A stretch of DNA of 64,000 nucleotides from Pseudarthrobacter sp. NamB4 (GCF_005796185.1 NZ_VAHM01000009.1:93275-157274); one strand, 5' to 3'; shown: positions 17,749 to 26,217, counted from the stretch's first letter. Notes: generated by a model not told the origin, from the letters alone. Numbers and translations are program-made.

Positions 17749-18846
17749 CTATCCCTCGGCTTTGGCTCCGTGCCCTGGCGCCACTTCCTCGCCCTTCCGG
17801 ACCGGACCCGGCGGTGTTCCGTCTCCAAAGGGCCGCCCCCCTAGAGATTCCCTGCCGTGGGGCTCCAGCCAGCCGCCGAGGTCCGGTCCGGCAGGGACGA
17901 TCCCGGTGGGGTTGATGTCCTCGTGCACGATGTAGTAGTGCTGCTTGATCTGCACGAAGTCCGTGGTGTCTCCGAAGCCCGGAGTCTGGAACAGGTCCCG
18001 GGAATAACCCCACAGGGCGGGCATTTCCGAGAGCTTCTGGCGGTTGCACTTGAAGTGTCCGTGGTAAACCGCGTCGAAACGGACAAGCGTGGTGAACAGC
18101 CGCACGTCCGCTTCCGTGATGGTGTCACCCACCAGGTAGCGCTGGCCGGAAAGCCGCTCTTCAAGCCAGTCCATGGCGGCCCACAGCCGGAAGTAGGCGG
18201 CGTCGTAAGCCTCCTGGGAACCGGCAAAGCCGCAGCGGTACACCCCGTTGTTGACCTCGGTGAACACGCGTTTGTTGACCTTGTCTATCTCTTCCCGAAG
18301 GTTCTCCGGGTAGAGCTCCGGAGCCCCCGGGCGGTGGAACTCCTTCCACTCGCTGGAGAAGTCCAAAGTGATCTGTGGAAAGTTGTTCGTGACCACGGCA
18401 CCGCTTGCAACGTCCACGATCGCCGGAACCGTGATGCCGCGCGGGTAATCCGGGAAGCGCCTGAAGTAGGCCTCCTGCAGGCGTTCGATGCCCAGCACCG
18501 GATCCACGCCGCCCAGATCAAGGTCAAAGGTCCAGGAGCGGGCGTCGTGCGTTGGTCCGGGCTGGCCCAGGGAGATGGCGTCCTCCAGACCCAGGAGGCG
18601 CCGGACTATGACGGTCCTGTTCGCCCAGGGGCAGGCGCGGGCGGCGATCAGCCGGTAGCGTCCCGGCTCCACCGGCCAGCCGGGCTCCCCATTTGGGCCG
18701 GGGGCGGCGTCCCTGGTGATGCGGTCCTCGATGTAGTTGGTGTCGCGGTTGAATTCCGCCCCTCCGGTGACGTAGGCGCCGCGGGTGCTGTGCTCTGTGC
18801 TCTTTCCCTCGGAGGTCTGCTTAATGCTGTCGGTGTCCTGGCTCAT
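17749..18846 (-). CDS. Glutathionyl/mycothiolyl-hydroquinone reductase (ECM4/GSTO-like)
   Basis: A 365-residue xi-class glutathione S-transferase homologue that reductively removes thiols from thiolated hydroquinones. The catalytic Cys72 lies in IAARACPWANRTVIVRRLLG; SWTFD, VPAIVD, ITLDF and YLVGDTITEADVRLFTTLVRFDAVYHGHFKCN are family signatures. Actinobacteria use mycothiol instead of glutathione, so the true co-substrate is probably mycothiol (inference). The C-terminal 30 residues are glycine/proline-rich and not conserved. Confidence 0.92.
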   Translation of the reverse strand: MSQDTDSIKQTSEGKSTEHSTRGAYVTGGAEFNRDTNYIEDRITRDAAPGPNGEPGWPVEPGRYRLIAARACPWANRTVIVRRLLGLEDAISLGQPGPTHDARSWTFDLDLGGVDPVLGIERLQEAYFRRFPDYPRGITVPAIVDVASGAVVTNNFPQITLDFSSEWKEFHRPGAPELYPENLREEIDKVNKRVFTEVNNGVYRCGFAGSQEAYDAAYFRLWAAMDWLEERLSGQRYLVGDTITEADVRLFTTLVRFDAVYHGHFKCNRQKLSEMPALWGYSRDLFQTPGFGDTTDFVQIKQHYYIVHEDINPTGIVPAGPDLGGWLEPHGRESLGGRPFGDGTPPGPVRKGEEVAPGHGAKAEG

Positions 18847-18855
18847 GGGACCAGC

Positions 18856-19596
18856 CTATGCGCCCCTGGACAGGACCGCTGAGATGGGTTGCCACGCCCA
18901 AAGCCAGGAGCCGGCGACCAGGGCGGCGAAGAGGACAATCCAGACTGCGGAGGGCACTGCTGTGGCCCGCCACAGCAGGTAGGCGTCCGAACCCGCCAGC
19001 CGTTCCCTCCGCCGGAGGTGCACATGCGCCAGCTTCATGAGGTCCCGCACGGCAGCTACCAGCAGGGCCAGGCCGAGGATGACGGCAACGTGGCCAAGGA
19101 AGGCCTCCGGTACCAGGAGCACCAGGAGCAGGGTGCAGGCAATTGCCGCGGATGTGATGAGAATGCCGGCGAGGTTTCGAAGAAACAGCAGCGATGCAGC
19201 GAGGGCAAGCGCGCCCCCGGCGATGGCTGCCGGCCCCCACCCGCTGAAGCCGCACCAGACAAAGGTGGCACCCACGATCGAAGGGACGGGGTAGCCCCAA
19301 AAGCAGGACCAGGCGGATGCCAGCCTGCTGTGGCTGTAGGTGGTGGTGGTGCCGGAATGGTCCAGCCGGAGCCGAATGCCGGAGAGCCGTTGACCGCTCA
19401 GCACTGCGGCCACGGCGTGCCCCATCTCATGCGTGGCAGTGGCCAGCAGGCCGAAATACCGCCAGGAACGGCGTGGCACGGACAGGCCGGCGGCGATCAC
19501 CAGCGTCACTACCAGTTCCGTGAAGGTCACGCCGGGAGCGTCTGCCCGGGCGAAGGCGTCCGACAGTTTGTCCCACAGGTCCCCTGGCAGGGTCAT
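18856..19596 (-). CDS. M50B family membrane metallopeptidase
   Basis: A 246-residue integral membrane protein with the zinc motif HEMGH at residues 56-60 (ATATHEMGHAVAAVLSGQ), followed by several transmembrane segments (ALALAASLLFLRNLAGILI, LLLVLLVPEAFLGHVAVILGL, AVWIVLFAALVAGSWLWAW). This matches the M50B family found in actinobacteria. It is probably an intramembrane or membrane-proximal protease; the target is unknown. It is separated from the ECM4 gene by ten bases on the same strand. Confidence 0.87.
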   Translation of the reverse strand: MTLPGDLWDKLSDAFARADAPGVTFTELVVTLVIAAGLSVPRRSWRYFGLLATATHEMGHAVAAVLSGQRLSGIRLRLDHSGTTTTYSHSRLASAWSCFWGYPVPSIVGATFVWCGFSGWGPAAIAGGALALAASLLFLRNLAGILITSAAIACTLLLVLLVPEAFLGHVAVILGLALLVAAVRDLMKLAHVHLRRRERLAGSDAYLLWRATAVPSAVWIVLFAALVAGSWLWAWQPISAVLSRGA

Positions 19597-19750
19597 CGTG
19601 CCCTCCTGCCGCGCCGGTCGTTATGTGCCATGGCCCCACGCTACCGGGGCCGGCCGGGTACAGGTTTAAAACCGAAAGGCACGCCCAAGGTCAGGCGCGC
19701 CTCTGGATCCACGGGACCGCGGATGTTTCCGCAGCCCCTTGACTGTTAAT

Positions 19751-20053
19751 TTAGCCTTCGCACTCGATGCAGTAGCTGTGCCCATCCTTCTGGCGCGCAA
19801 TCTGCGACCGGTGCCGGACCAGGAAACAGGAATAGCAGGTAAACTCATCCTCTGCCTGGGGAATGACCTGCACCACGAGCTCTTCGGCCACAAATTCGCC
19901 TCCGGGCACGCCGGCGCCGTCGAGCCCGTCCGCCTCATCCAGCTCAAGCACAACGCTGCGTGCGTCGGGAGCATTAGCAGACTGGAGCTGCTCGAGGGAG
20001 TTGTCCTGCGACTCCTTGACGTCGGAGCGCAGTTCATCGTAATCGGTTGCCAC
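19751..20053 (-). CDS. DUF4193 family protein
   Basis: A 100-residue acidic protein typical of actinobacteria. It starts at GTG 20053 (MATDYDELRSDVKESQDNS) after GAGAAG, and ends with two CxxC pairs (FTCYSCFLVRHRSQIA...YCIECEG) that probably bind one zinc. Function unknown. Its upstream region contains a strong hairpin (20109-20134). Confidence 0.9.
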   Translation of the reverse strand: MATDYDELRSDVKESQDNSLEQLQSANAPDARSVVLELDEADGLDGAGVPGGEFVAEELVVQVIPQAEDEFTCYSCFLVRHRSQIARQKDGHSYCIECEG

Positions 20054-20108
20054 TTTAGGTGCTTCTCTTTTCTTTCGTTCGCCTGTCGCGTATGAAACGT
20101 ACAGCATA

Positions 20109-20134
20109 CTCCGGCTATTCCCCAATAGCCGGAG
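20109..20134. promoter_or_regulatory. 11-bp inverted repeat upstream of DUF4193 gene
   Basis: Arms CTCCGGCTATT and AATAGCCGGAG with a CCCC centre, about 55 bases before the DUF4193 start. It could be a protein-binding operator or a 5' hairpin; TATACT-like sequence overlaps its edge on the minus strand. Confidence 0.5.
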
Positions 20135-20172
20135 AGTATATTGGCCATCCCTTGGGTAAAGGTCCAAGGGAG

Positions 20173-20205
20173 GCAGCCTGCGGTTCTTCACCGCAGTGAG
20201 GCTGC
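20173..20205 (+). other. Compound hairpin in the leader before the GT9 pair
   Basis: Outer stem GCAGCCT/AGGCTGC (7 bp) and inner stem GCGGT/ACCGC with a short loop and a small bulge. It lies in the 200-base space between the divergent DUF4193 and GT9 genes, about 50 bases before the GT9 ATG. It may be an RNA leader structure or a terminator. Confidence 0.4.
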
Positions 20206-20256
20206 ATGGGCAGCTGAGGGCGCCGGAGACGGCGCCACTCGGCACTATTCGAAGGG

Positions 20257-21408
20257 ATGCATGTGGAGCAGCTCACGGCAGAGTTCGGCGGTTCACGTCA
20301 GGTAGGTATTGGTGTTGGTCCTGTCCTGGAGAAGTTTCAGGAGGTATCGAGGATCGTCGTCCTGCGGGGCGGAGGCCTGGGAGACTTGATTTTCGCCATC
20401 CCCGCCATGGCCGCGCTGAAGGCTGCCTACCCGGGGGCGACTCTCACGTTGCTGGGCACTCCCGCCCATAAGGCACTTCTGGCCGCGACGGAGAGTCCCG
20501 TGGACGAGGTGTGCGTCCTGCCTTTTGCTGCAGGCGTCCGCCCCGGGGAGGAAGACGCTGCAGAACTTGACGCGTTCTTTGCGGACATGCGCGGGCGGCG
20601 CTTCGACCTGGCCGTCCAGGTCCATGGCGGGGGCCGGTACTCGAACCCTTTCCTTCTTCGCCTGGGGGCGCGCCACACTGTCGGGACCCGAACGGCGGAC
20701 GCCGCGAGTCTGGAACGGACCGTTCCCTATATCTACTACCAGCATGAGCCGTTGAGGGCGCTGGAAGTTGCGGGGTTGGCCGGCGCCTTCCCTGTTGACC
20801 TGGAGGCCCGTCTGGCGCCTGCGGACGGCGTGGTTCCTCCCGCCGTCGTTATGGATGACGACGGCGGGCAGCCTTTGGTGGTGATGCATCCCGGCGCGAC
20901 TGATCCCCGTCGTCGTTGGCCCGTGGAGCGCTTTGCTGAACTTGCCGCAGCCTGTGCAGCCGACGGCTTCCGTGTGGACGTGGTGGGGGACAGCAGCGAG
21001 CAGCAGCTCGCCGAGGAGATTGTCAGGCTGGCAGCTTCCAGCCACGTCCGCTCACTCGCCGGCAAATTGGACATGGGAGGGCTGGTGTCCCTTCTGGCGG
21101 TGGCTGCGGTGGTGGTGGGGAACGACAGCGGTCCCCGCCACCTGGCCCAGGCACTCGGTGTACCCACCGTGGGGATCTTCTGGGCAGGCAACGTGATTAA
21201 CGCCGGGGCGTTGGGCAGGAGCCTGCACCGCATCCACGCTGCCTGGGTGACTGTGTGCCCCTCCTGCGGCATCGATGTGACACAGGTGGGCTGGACCGCG
21301 CCGCGGTGCGAGCATGACGACTCGGTGGTGGCCAGCGTGGGGGTCCAGGAGGTATACGAGGATGTCCGGAGCCTGGTGGCTACTGATACCGGGCGGCAGG
21401 ACGCATGA
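20257..21408 (+). CDS. Glycosyltransferase family 9 protein
   Basis: A 383-residue GT9 (heptosyltransferase-like) GT-B enzyme. Motifs include RIVVLRGGGLGDLIFAIPAMAALKAAYPGATLTLLG at the N-terminus, VVMHPGATDPRRRWPVERFAELAAA and the nucleotide site VVVGNDSGPRHLAQALGVPTVGIFW. Probably transfers a sugar to a cell-surface or wall glycan; GT9 donors in Gram-positives are mostly uncharacterised. ATG 20257 is preceded directly by GAAGGG, too close for a normal ribosome site, so the true start could differ. It overlaps the second GT9 gene by ATGA. Confidence 0.85.
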   Translation: MHVEQLTAEFGGSRQVGIGVGPVLEKFQEVSRIVVLRGGGLGDLIFAIPAMAALKAAYPGATLTLLGTPAHKALLAATESPVDEVCVLPFAAGVRPGEEDAAELDAFFADMRGRRFDLAVQVHGGGRYSNPFLLRLGARHTVGTRTADAASLERTVPYIYYQHEPLRALEVAGLAGAFPVDLEARLAPADGVVPPAVVMDDDGGQPLVVMHPGATDPRRRWPVERFAELAAACAADGFRVDVVGDSSEQQLAEEIVRLAASSHVRSLAGKLDMGGLVSLLAVAAVVVGNDSGPRHLAQALGVPTVGIFWAGNVINAGALGRSLHRIHAAWVTVCPSCGIDVTQVGWTAPRCEHDDSVVASVGVQEVYEDVRSLVATDTGRQDA

Positions 21409-22376
21409 GCGGCGGTAACACGCTCAACGCCCTTCAGCCGGCCACCCGGCAGGATGGTAAGCCCGAACTGCTCGTCCTCAGGGCACTGAAGCTCGGTGAC
21501 CTGCTGGTGGCGGTCCCGGCGTTGAAGGCGCTTCGCCGGGCATATCCGGAGCACCGGCTGCGGTATGCCGCCCAGGGGTGGCTTTCGGAAGCGCTGGGGC
21601 TGGTGGGCGGATACGAACTTCTGCCTACCCACGGCCTGGACGAACCTTTGGCGATGGAAGCGGGAGTAGTGGACGTGGCGGTCAACCTCCACGGCAGTGG
21701 GCCGGAGAGCCAGGGCCGGATTGAAGCGCTGCAGGCGCGGCACACCATAGGACACCGGAGCAAATATCGGGACGGGCCGCCCTGGCGTGACGAACTGCAT
21801 GAGCGTGAACGGTGGGTGCGCCTCCTTGAGTGGCATGGGATAGAGGCCGATCCGCTGGACGTGCAGCTGAACAAACCGCACGTCCCGAGTCCCGTTCCCG
21901 GCGCTGCCGTCCTCCACGTGGGGGCCGCGTACGGCAGCCGCCTTTGGCCCGCGGAACGTTTCGCTGCCGTTGCAGCCGCCCTGGACCAGGCCGGGCACCA
22001 GGTGGTTTTCACTGGCGGCGGCAGCGAACGCGACAGGGCCCTCGATGTCTCCCGACGCGCGGGGCTTGGCGACGGAGCGGTGCTCGCCGGGAGGCTGGGC
22101 CTGGGGGAGTTCGCTGCCACCATCGCGGGCGCACGCCTTGTAGTCTCCGCCGATACCGGGGCTGCCCATCTGGCGTCCGCATACGGGACGCCGTCGGTGG
22201 TGCTGTTCGGGCCGGCCCCGCCCGAGATCTGGGGTCCGCCGCCAGGACCGCATATTGTCCTCACGCGGGCGGAGTTGAGGCGGGGTGAAACATTCGCTGA
22301 CCAGCCGGACCCGGCGCTGCTGGCTGTCAGCGTGCAGGACGTCCTGGCTGCGGTGCGGGACCTGAACGTCCTTTAG
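21405..22376 (+). CDS. Glycosyltransferase family 9 protein (second copy)
   Basis: A 323-residue GT9 enzyme translated with the preceding one (four-base overlap). It shares LLVLRALKLGDLLVAVPALKALRRAYPEHRLRYA and VVSADTGAAHLASAYGTPSVVLFGPAPPEIWGPP. The two proteins are related but clearly diverged, so they probably add successive sugars to one glycan (inference). Confidence 0.87.
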   Translation: MSGGNTLNALQPATRQDGKPELLVLRALKLGDLLVAVPALKALRRAYPEHRLRYAAQGWLSEALGLVGGYELLPTHGLDEPLAMEAGVVDVAVNLHGSGPESQGRIEALQARHTIGHRSKYRDGPPWRDELHERERWVRLLEWHGIEADPLDVQLNKPHVPSPVPGAAVLHVGAAYGSRLWPAERFAAVAAALDQAGHQVVFTGGGSERDRALDVSRRAGLGDGAVLAGRLGLGEFAATIAGARLVVSADTGAAHLASAYGTPSVVLFGPAPPEIWGPPPGPHIVLTRAELRRGETFADQPDPALLAVSVQDVLAAVRDLNVL

Positions 22377-22445
22377 CGCTTCGGCCTGCACCCGAACAGG
22401 CGCTTGAGGGCTCCCCCGGGCGCCGGCGAAGTCCTAGAATTGGGT

Positions 22446-22676
22446 ATGGGCGCTGACATGGTAATTGCCTTGGTGTTGATGACAGCGTTCCTCTGGGTAG
22501 GGGGAACATTCGCCATATTGTCCGCTATTGACCGTGCCGAGAGGAAGGCGCGGCGCAAGGAGCGGAGAGCTGGCCGGGAGAGCAAACGGCGGGTCCTTTA
22601 CCGTCCGGTTGTCGAGGGCTCCCGACTTGAAGGCAAGGCAGGGCGCCATCAGCCACGGAAGCTCCGCCCGCACTGA
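22446..22676 (+). CDS. Small single-span membrane protein
   Basis: A 76-residue protein with one N-terminal hydrophobic span (MVIALVLMTAFLWVGGTFAIL) followed by a strongly basic tail (ERKARRKERRAGRESKRR). This is an N-out/C-in small membrane protein pattern. I do not recognise a family. It follows the GT9 pair on the same strand, and its ribosome site is weak. Confidence 0.5.
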   Translation: MGADMVIALVLMTAFLWVGGTFAILSAIDRAERKARRKERRAGRESKRRVLYRPVVEGSRLEGKAGRHQPRKLRPH

Positions 22677-22701
22677 AGCCGTTCCGCTGACGCTGGCCTT
22701 T

Positions 22702-23376
22702 TCAGCCTGATATCACGATCGACGTAGGCTCGGGCAGGTCCACGGCTGCCGTCTGCGCTGCCCCCGTAAAGCCTGCGATGGCGCGGGCAATTTTCTGCCC
22801 GCCCTGTGCCGAGGGTTCAATCGGGTTGGCGTAATCGCCGTCCTCGCTGCAGATCAGTCGCAGGTCAATCAGGCCGGCGCCACGGGAAAAGGCGGCCCTG
22901 GTGATTGCATCATTGAAGAGGCAAAGGGCAGCTTTGATGATTTTCTGGCCGGGCTGGGAAGGGGGAGTGTCATAGATGGTGCACACTGCGCTGGGGAGGC
23001 CTGTCGCCTTGACGGCGTCCAGCATCGCTTGGTAGTCCCCAGCGAACCTCTCCGCGGCTGCTCCGAGCACCGCCAGCGCCTCACCCACGGAGGATGTGCG
23101 CTGCTCGAGCAGGGGCGCATAACCCAAAGCGTCGTTGCCGCCGACGCTCACCACAACATGGGTCGCATCGCGCGGCAAGGAGGCGAGTTGGCGCAGGACA
23201 CCTGGGGTAACGTCACCATCCACTGCCAGGAGAGTGCACCGCCAATCCGGCAGCTCGTCTCTGAGCTGGGCCACGACGTCGGGGCTGCCGCCAACGTAGG
23301 CGCCGTTGTCGAAGATGGAGTCGCCCAGCAGGACGACATGCCCATTGCCGGCTACCGCCGTCGAAAGTTCTTCCAT
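22702..23376 (-). CDS. SGNH/GDSL hydrolase family protein
   Basis: A 224-residue lipase/esterase-like protein. The block I nucleophile is in VVLLGDSIFDNGAYVGG, block III is VVVSVGGNDALGY, and LKALCLFNDAI/LIDLR follow, with the C-terminal Asp/His region weaker (the expected DxxH reads NPIEPSAQGGQK). ATG 23376 is used; GTG 23382 with AGGGG upstream is equally good. Substrate unknown. Confidence 0.82.
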   Translation of the reverse strand: MEELSTAVAGNGHVVLLGDSIFDNGAYVGGSPDVVAQLRDELPDWRCTLLAVDGDVTPGVLRQLASLPRDATHVVVSVGGNDALGYAPLLEQRTSSVGEALAVLGAAAERFAGDYQAMLDAVKATGLPSAVCTIYDTPPSQPGQKIIKAALCLFNDAITRAAFSRGAGLIDLRLICSEDGDYANPIEPSAQGGQKIARAIAGFTGAAQTAAVDLPEPTSIVISG

Positions 23377-23500
23377 CAGCACATACTGCACCCCTTTGCA
23401 GGCGGCTGCCAGTGCCCAGGTGTGACAGGCGCAATGCAAACGCCTGCCGCGGACGGGCAGGCTGTACCGATAGCGTGTTCAGGAACGCATTCCCCAACAC

Positions 23501-24244
23501 CTGAAGGAAGATGACATCGGCAAGTCCACGGCCATCACGTCCGCCACCCTTCTTACGGGCTTCCTCCTGGCAGGCGCGCTGGCCGGCTGCGATACAGCTG
23601 AAAGGGCAGGGGGTGCGCTCGCGGAGGCCACGCGCGGCGGGCAAGGCACCGCCGTTGGAGCTTCAGCCTCACCCCTTGGGCCCTCCGAGGTCGCTGATAC
23701 GCTCTCGCAGCTGGAAACACTGCCGGTTAAGGGCCGCGCCCCTAAAACCGGGTATGCCAGGGAAGAGTTCGGCCCGGCCTGGGCTGACGTCGACCGGAAC
23801 GGCTGCGACACCCGCAACGACATCCTCGCCCGGGATCTGGAGGCCGAGACGTTCAAGCCAGGCACGCGGGACTGCGTTGTGGCTACGGGAGTCCTCGCTG
23901 ACAAATACACCGCGATCACCATTGACTTCATCCGTGGCGGGAACACGAGCTCGGCAGTCCAGATCGACCATCTCGTTCCGCTCAGCGATGCATGGCAGAA
24001 GGGTGCCCGGCAGCTCAGCGACGACCAGCGCAAGCAGTTCGCCAACGACCCCCTGAACCTGATGGCGTCCGACGGTCCCACGAACGGGGCCAAGGGGGAC
24101 AAGGATGCTGCCACATGGCTGCCTCCGAACAGGGCCTTCCGCTGTGAGTATGTTGCCCGCCAGACAGCAGTCAAGGTGAAGTATCGGCTCTGGGTTACCC
24201 AGGCCGAACACGATGCCATCGCCCGGACCTTGTCCTCCTGCTAA
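23501..24244 (+). CDS. HNH (DUF1524/GmrSD C-terminal-like) nuclease lipoprotein, start unclear
   Basis: A secreted, lipid-anchored HNH nuclease-like protein. The frame gives a signal segment ITSATLLTGFLLAGALAGC with a lipobox, then KTGYAREEFGPAW, and the HNH core VQIDHLVPLSDAWQKGARQL...NDPLNLMASDGPTNGAKGDKDAATWLPPN. This is the DUF1524-type domain common in actinobacterial secreted proteins. The frame has no ATG or GTG at its start: ATG 23511, with a good GAAGGAAG ribosome site, is one base out of frame. Either CTG 23501 is used or a one-base frameshift lies between 23511 and 23540. Confidence 0.75.
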   Translation: MKEDDIGKSTAITSATLLTGFLLAGALAGCDTAERAGGALAEATRGGQGTAVGASASPLGPSEVADTLSQLETLPVKGRAPKTGYAREEFGPAWADVDRNGCDTRNDILARDLEAETFKPGTRDCVVATGVLADKYTAITIDFIRGGNTSSAVQIDHLVPLSDAWQKGARQLSDDQRKQFANDPLNLMASDGPTNGAKGDKDAATWLPPNRAFRCEYVARQTAVKVKYRLWVTQAEHDAIARTLSSC

Positions 24245-24622
24245 TTCTGAAGATGCTGCATCCCTTCAGCACAGTGGTTGCAGCCGCCATGCCTGGTCCC
24301 GGCCCCTGACAGCCTGCCACGTTGGCGGAGGGACGAACGATATTGAAGACCAAATGCCGTGATTTTTAGGTTCTGTTTGGGTAATTTATAGATACTCGTG
24401 GTTGAGCAGTCAGCCGGCAAGGCACTCACAGAGAGTCTCCTGCACTTCAATGCTGACCGTTACCTGCCCGGGAACCGAGCGCTTCAGCGTTCCCGCCGCT
24501 GCAACTCCTTTAGTTCCTGCAGGCGCATCTCCCTCAGCGTGCCCTAGGGCACAATGCGCGCAAGAAGGGTAGAACACCAGTTCGAAGAGCACGCCGAAGT
24601 CCAGTGAAGCACGTGGATTAAG
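24245..24622. other. Intergenic region without a supported gene
   Basis: The stretch after the HNH lipoprotein is lower in GC than its surroundings in part (around 24340-24400). A short minus-strand frame (24410-24592) exists but has no ribosome site or recognisable motif. I see no RNA gene or repeat here. Confidence 0.3.
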
Positions 24623-24725
24623 ACCACCCGATGCCCCAATGACGTGGCATCGGGTGAAGGCGGCCCAGGCAGGGCGGGCCGCCGCCGTGGGCCGGTGCCA
24701 CCGTTGGGGGACCGGCCCACGGTTT
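24623..24725 (+). ncRNA. Candidate structured RNA element, copy A (three hairpins)
   Basis: Three consecutive perfect stems: CACCCGATGCC/GGCATCGGGTG (11 bp, 10-base loop), GGCGGCCC/GGGCCGCC (8 bp, 9-base loop) and CCGTGGGCCGGT/ACCGGCCCACGG (12 bp, 14-base loop), followed by TTTGC. A second copy at 25443-25548 keeps the architecture, and in its first stem two base pairs are changed on both arms, which argues for a selected RNA fold. Plus strand is preferred because the last stem is followed by T residues and lies upstream of plus-strand coding. A dispersed hairpin repeat is the main alternative. Confidence 0.5.
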
Positions 24726-24858
24726 GCAAGTAGGGGGTATGGGCCCTTTCGAACAGGGTGGCGAGGCCCATCCTTAAACTATGTGGTCGGCCACGGCAGG
24801 CCGGTGGCCGCCAGAACCCCGGCGTTCCCTCGGCCACGTTCCCAGCCACACGAAGGCA

Positions 24859-25104
24859 ATGAGCCTGAACCCCGAGGCCTTCCTCGCGTGGGAATCGCTC
24901 ACCAAGGCGATCAGCAGCTCGCTCGGGCTGCGCCGCTACGAACTGGTCACCCTTGCTGCGGCCCAGGCCATCGGCTCGACACATTGCCGGCTGGCCCACG
25001 GGAAAAAGATGCTCGAGGTTATCGGCGAAGAGCAACTGCACGCGATCGCCAGGGATTTCCATCATGCCGGCTTCGGAGGCGGAGGTGGCGATCATGGACT
25101 ATAG
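24859..25104 (+). pseudogene. AhpD-like / carboxymuconolactone decarboxylase family fragment
   Basis: The frame MSLNPEAFLAWESLT...LRRYELVTLAAAQAIGSTHCRLAHGKKMLEVIG matches the helical core of alkylhydroperoxidase D-like proteins, but the usual catalytic Cys-x-x-Cys pair reads THCRLAHG, with one Cys. Near 25075 the frame runs into a glycine-rich stretch, while the next frame gives SEAEVAIMDYRQPV, the expected continuation (compare AEVAMMxFAEKV). The rest of the domain is absent. So the gene is both frameshifted and truncated. Confidence 0.6.
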
Positions 25105-25224
25105 ACAGCCAGTCACGCTCGGGGACTGCGATCTGCAGCAGCCCCTCCGGATCCGCGGCGTCTTCGATTGGATGCAGCATCTGACGCACACTGCTCCCAT
25201 TCAGAAGACACAACACTCGGCCCC

Positions 25225-25443
25225 ATGTCGTCCGGCAGGGTCTTCAGGTCCTTCCACCACTTGTCGGCCGTGCCGGTGTCCGAGCTGCTCCGGCTATGGC
25301 ACGTGCTGGGGGGTGCCCCCGTGGTGACGCCGGTGATGCAAGAGCTCCTCAAGCTGGTCGACGTAGAACTTACACGCCGCTCATCACTGCCCGGCGGCAT
25401 CATCCCGGCAACAGCAGAAGACCACCGCCCAGAGGCGGGCTAG
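25225..25443 (+). CDS. Hypothetical small protein
   Basis: A 72-residue frame from ATG 25225 (MSSGRVFRSFHHLSAVPVSE) with amphipathic, protein-like composition (ELLRLWHVLGGAPVVTPVMQELLKLVDVEL). No family is recognised and the ribosome site is weak. It ends at the edge of the second structured element. It may be a small gene or the tail of decayed sequence that begins with the AhpD-like fragment. Confidence 0.3.
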   Translation: MSSGRVFRSFHHLSAVPVSELLRLWHVLGGAPVVTPVMQELLKLVDVELTRRSSLPGGIIPATAEDHRPEAG

Positions 25444-25548
25444 AACCACCTGCTGCCCCGAGGATGTGGCAGCAGGTGATGGCGGCCCCGAGCAGGGAGG
25501 GCCGCAGCCGTGGGCCGGTGCCACCATTGGGGGACCGGCCCACGGTCT
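25443..25548 (+). ncRNA. Candidate structured RNA element, copy B (three hairpins)
   Basis: Same order as copy A: CACCTGCTGCC/GGCAGCAGGTG (11 bp, 10-base loop), GCGGCCC/GGGCCGC (7 bp, 10-base loop) and CCGTGGGCCGGT/ACCGGCCCACGG (12 bp, 14-base loop), then TCTTT. Compared with copy A, C-G becomes T-A and A-T becomes C-G within stem 1, both compensated. It lies about 65 bases upstream of the 94-residue unknown gene at 25611, in the position of a 5' leader. Confidence 0.5.
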
Positions 25549-25610
25549 TTACGGAAAGACACGCCCGCCGGCTCAACAACTCTGTCGGTGCACGGGAGCA
25601 CCATGGAGGC

Positions 25611-25895
25611 ATGACGGCTCCAACGGTGGAGTCGGCGATCCACGAACTGATGGATCTCGCCTGGAGTGTTGTCTATGACCTGCTCGAGGAGCGGGGCCTG
25701 CTCGGTGACGGGCTGGAGGTGGGGGAGTACACCGGGATCCAGTCCTGGGTGGACGGGCCAACCCGGTACACCGTCGTCCATTCCAGTGAGGTCGCCGTCC
25801 TGTTCGTGGACACCCGGCCGGTGGATGCCATCGTCTTCCACCACGACATTCTCGGCGCGGACGACCCGGCCACATTCTTCACCATCCTTGGCTGA
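25611..25895 (+). CDS. Unknown 94-residue protein, paralogue 1
   Basis: Starts at ATG 25611 with GGAGG six bases upstream. The protein (MTAPTVESAIHELMDLAWSV...VGEYTGIQSWVDGPTRYTVV...EVAVLFVDTRPVDAIVFHHDI) has an N-terminal helix and a predicted beta-rich C-terminal part. No family is recognised. A second copy at 27744 is about 90 percent identical in DNA over the first half, so this is a recent duplication. The two copies flank a beta-lactamase-fold lipoprotein. Confidence 0.75.
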   Translation: MTAPTVESAIHELMDLAWSVVYDLLEERGLLGDGLEVGEYTGIQSWVDGPTRYTVVHSSEVAVLFVDTRPVDAIVFHHDILGADDPATFFTILG

Positions 25896-26013
25896 GCACG
25901 GCTCCTGCTGGTCCTCGGCGCGGTCGAGCATCAGCAAGTGCTGGTTTCGCCGCGGCTAGACGAGAGCCATCATTGAATTGCCGGGATGGCTGCTGCGGCG
26001 ATTGGAGAAGGCC

Positions 26014-26217
26014 ATGCGCAAGGCACTGATGTGCAAGCTGAACATTCACCACGCTTGGCATGTCGAACACTCCGAAGATGGCAGCCTCTACAGCCGCTGC
26101 CGGCGGTGCGGCAAGGACGCTGCTTACCGCGGCGGTGGGCGTCGCGGCGGCGAGTTCAGTAGATGGCTGGGGCTCAGTGGATTGCTGGGGCCGACCCGAG
26201 GAGGCCCGTTCGGCTAG
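26014..26217 (+). CDS. Small zinc-ribbon-like protein
   Basis: A 67-residue basic protein beginning MRKALMCKLNIHHAWHVEHS after GGAGAAGG. Cys and His residues (MCKLNIHH...YSRCRRCGKDAAY) suggest one zinc site. Short proteins of this pattern are frequent in Arthrobacter relatives but have no known role. The glycine-rich tail looks disordered. Confidence 0.6.
   Translation: MRKALMCKLNIHHAWHVEHSEDGSLYSRCRRCGKDAAYRGGGRRGGEFSRWLGLSGLLGPTRGGPFG

Noticed and set aside
20736..22391. A 551-residue frame antisense to the two GT9 genes
   Set aside because: Low-complexity, Arg/Pro-rich text without motifs; the plus-strand GT9 genes explain the region.
24641..24722. The hairpin element as the actinobacterial 6C RNA motif
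   Set aside because: The loops do not contain the two runs of six C expected, and there are three stems, not two.
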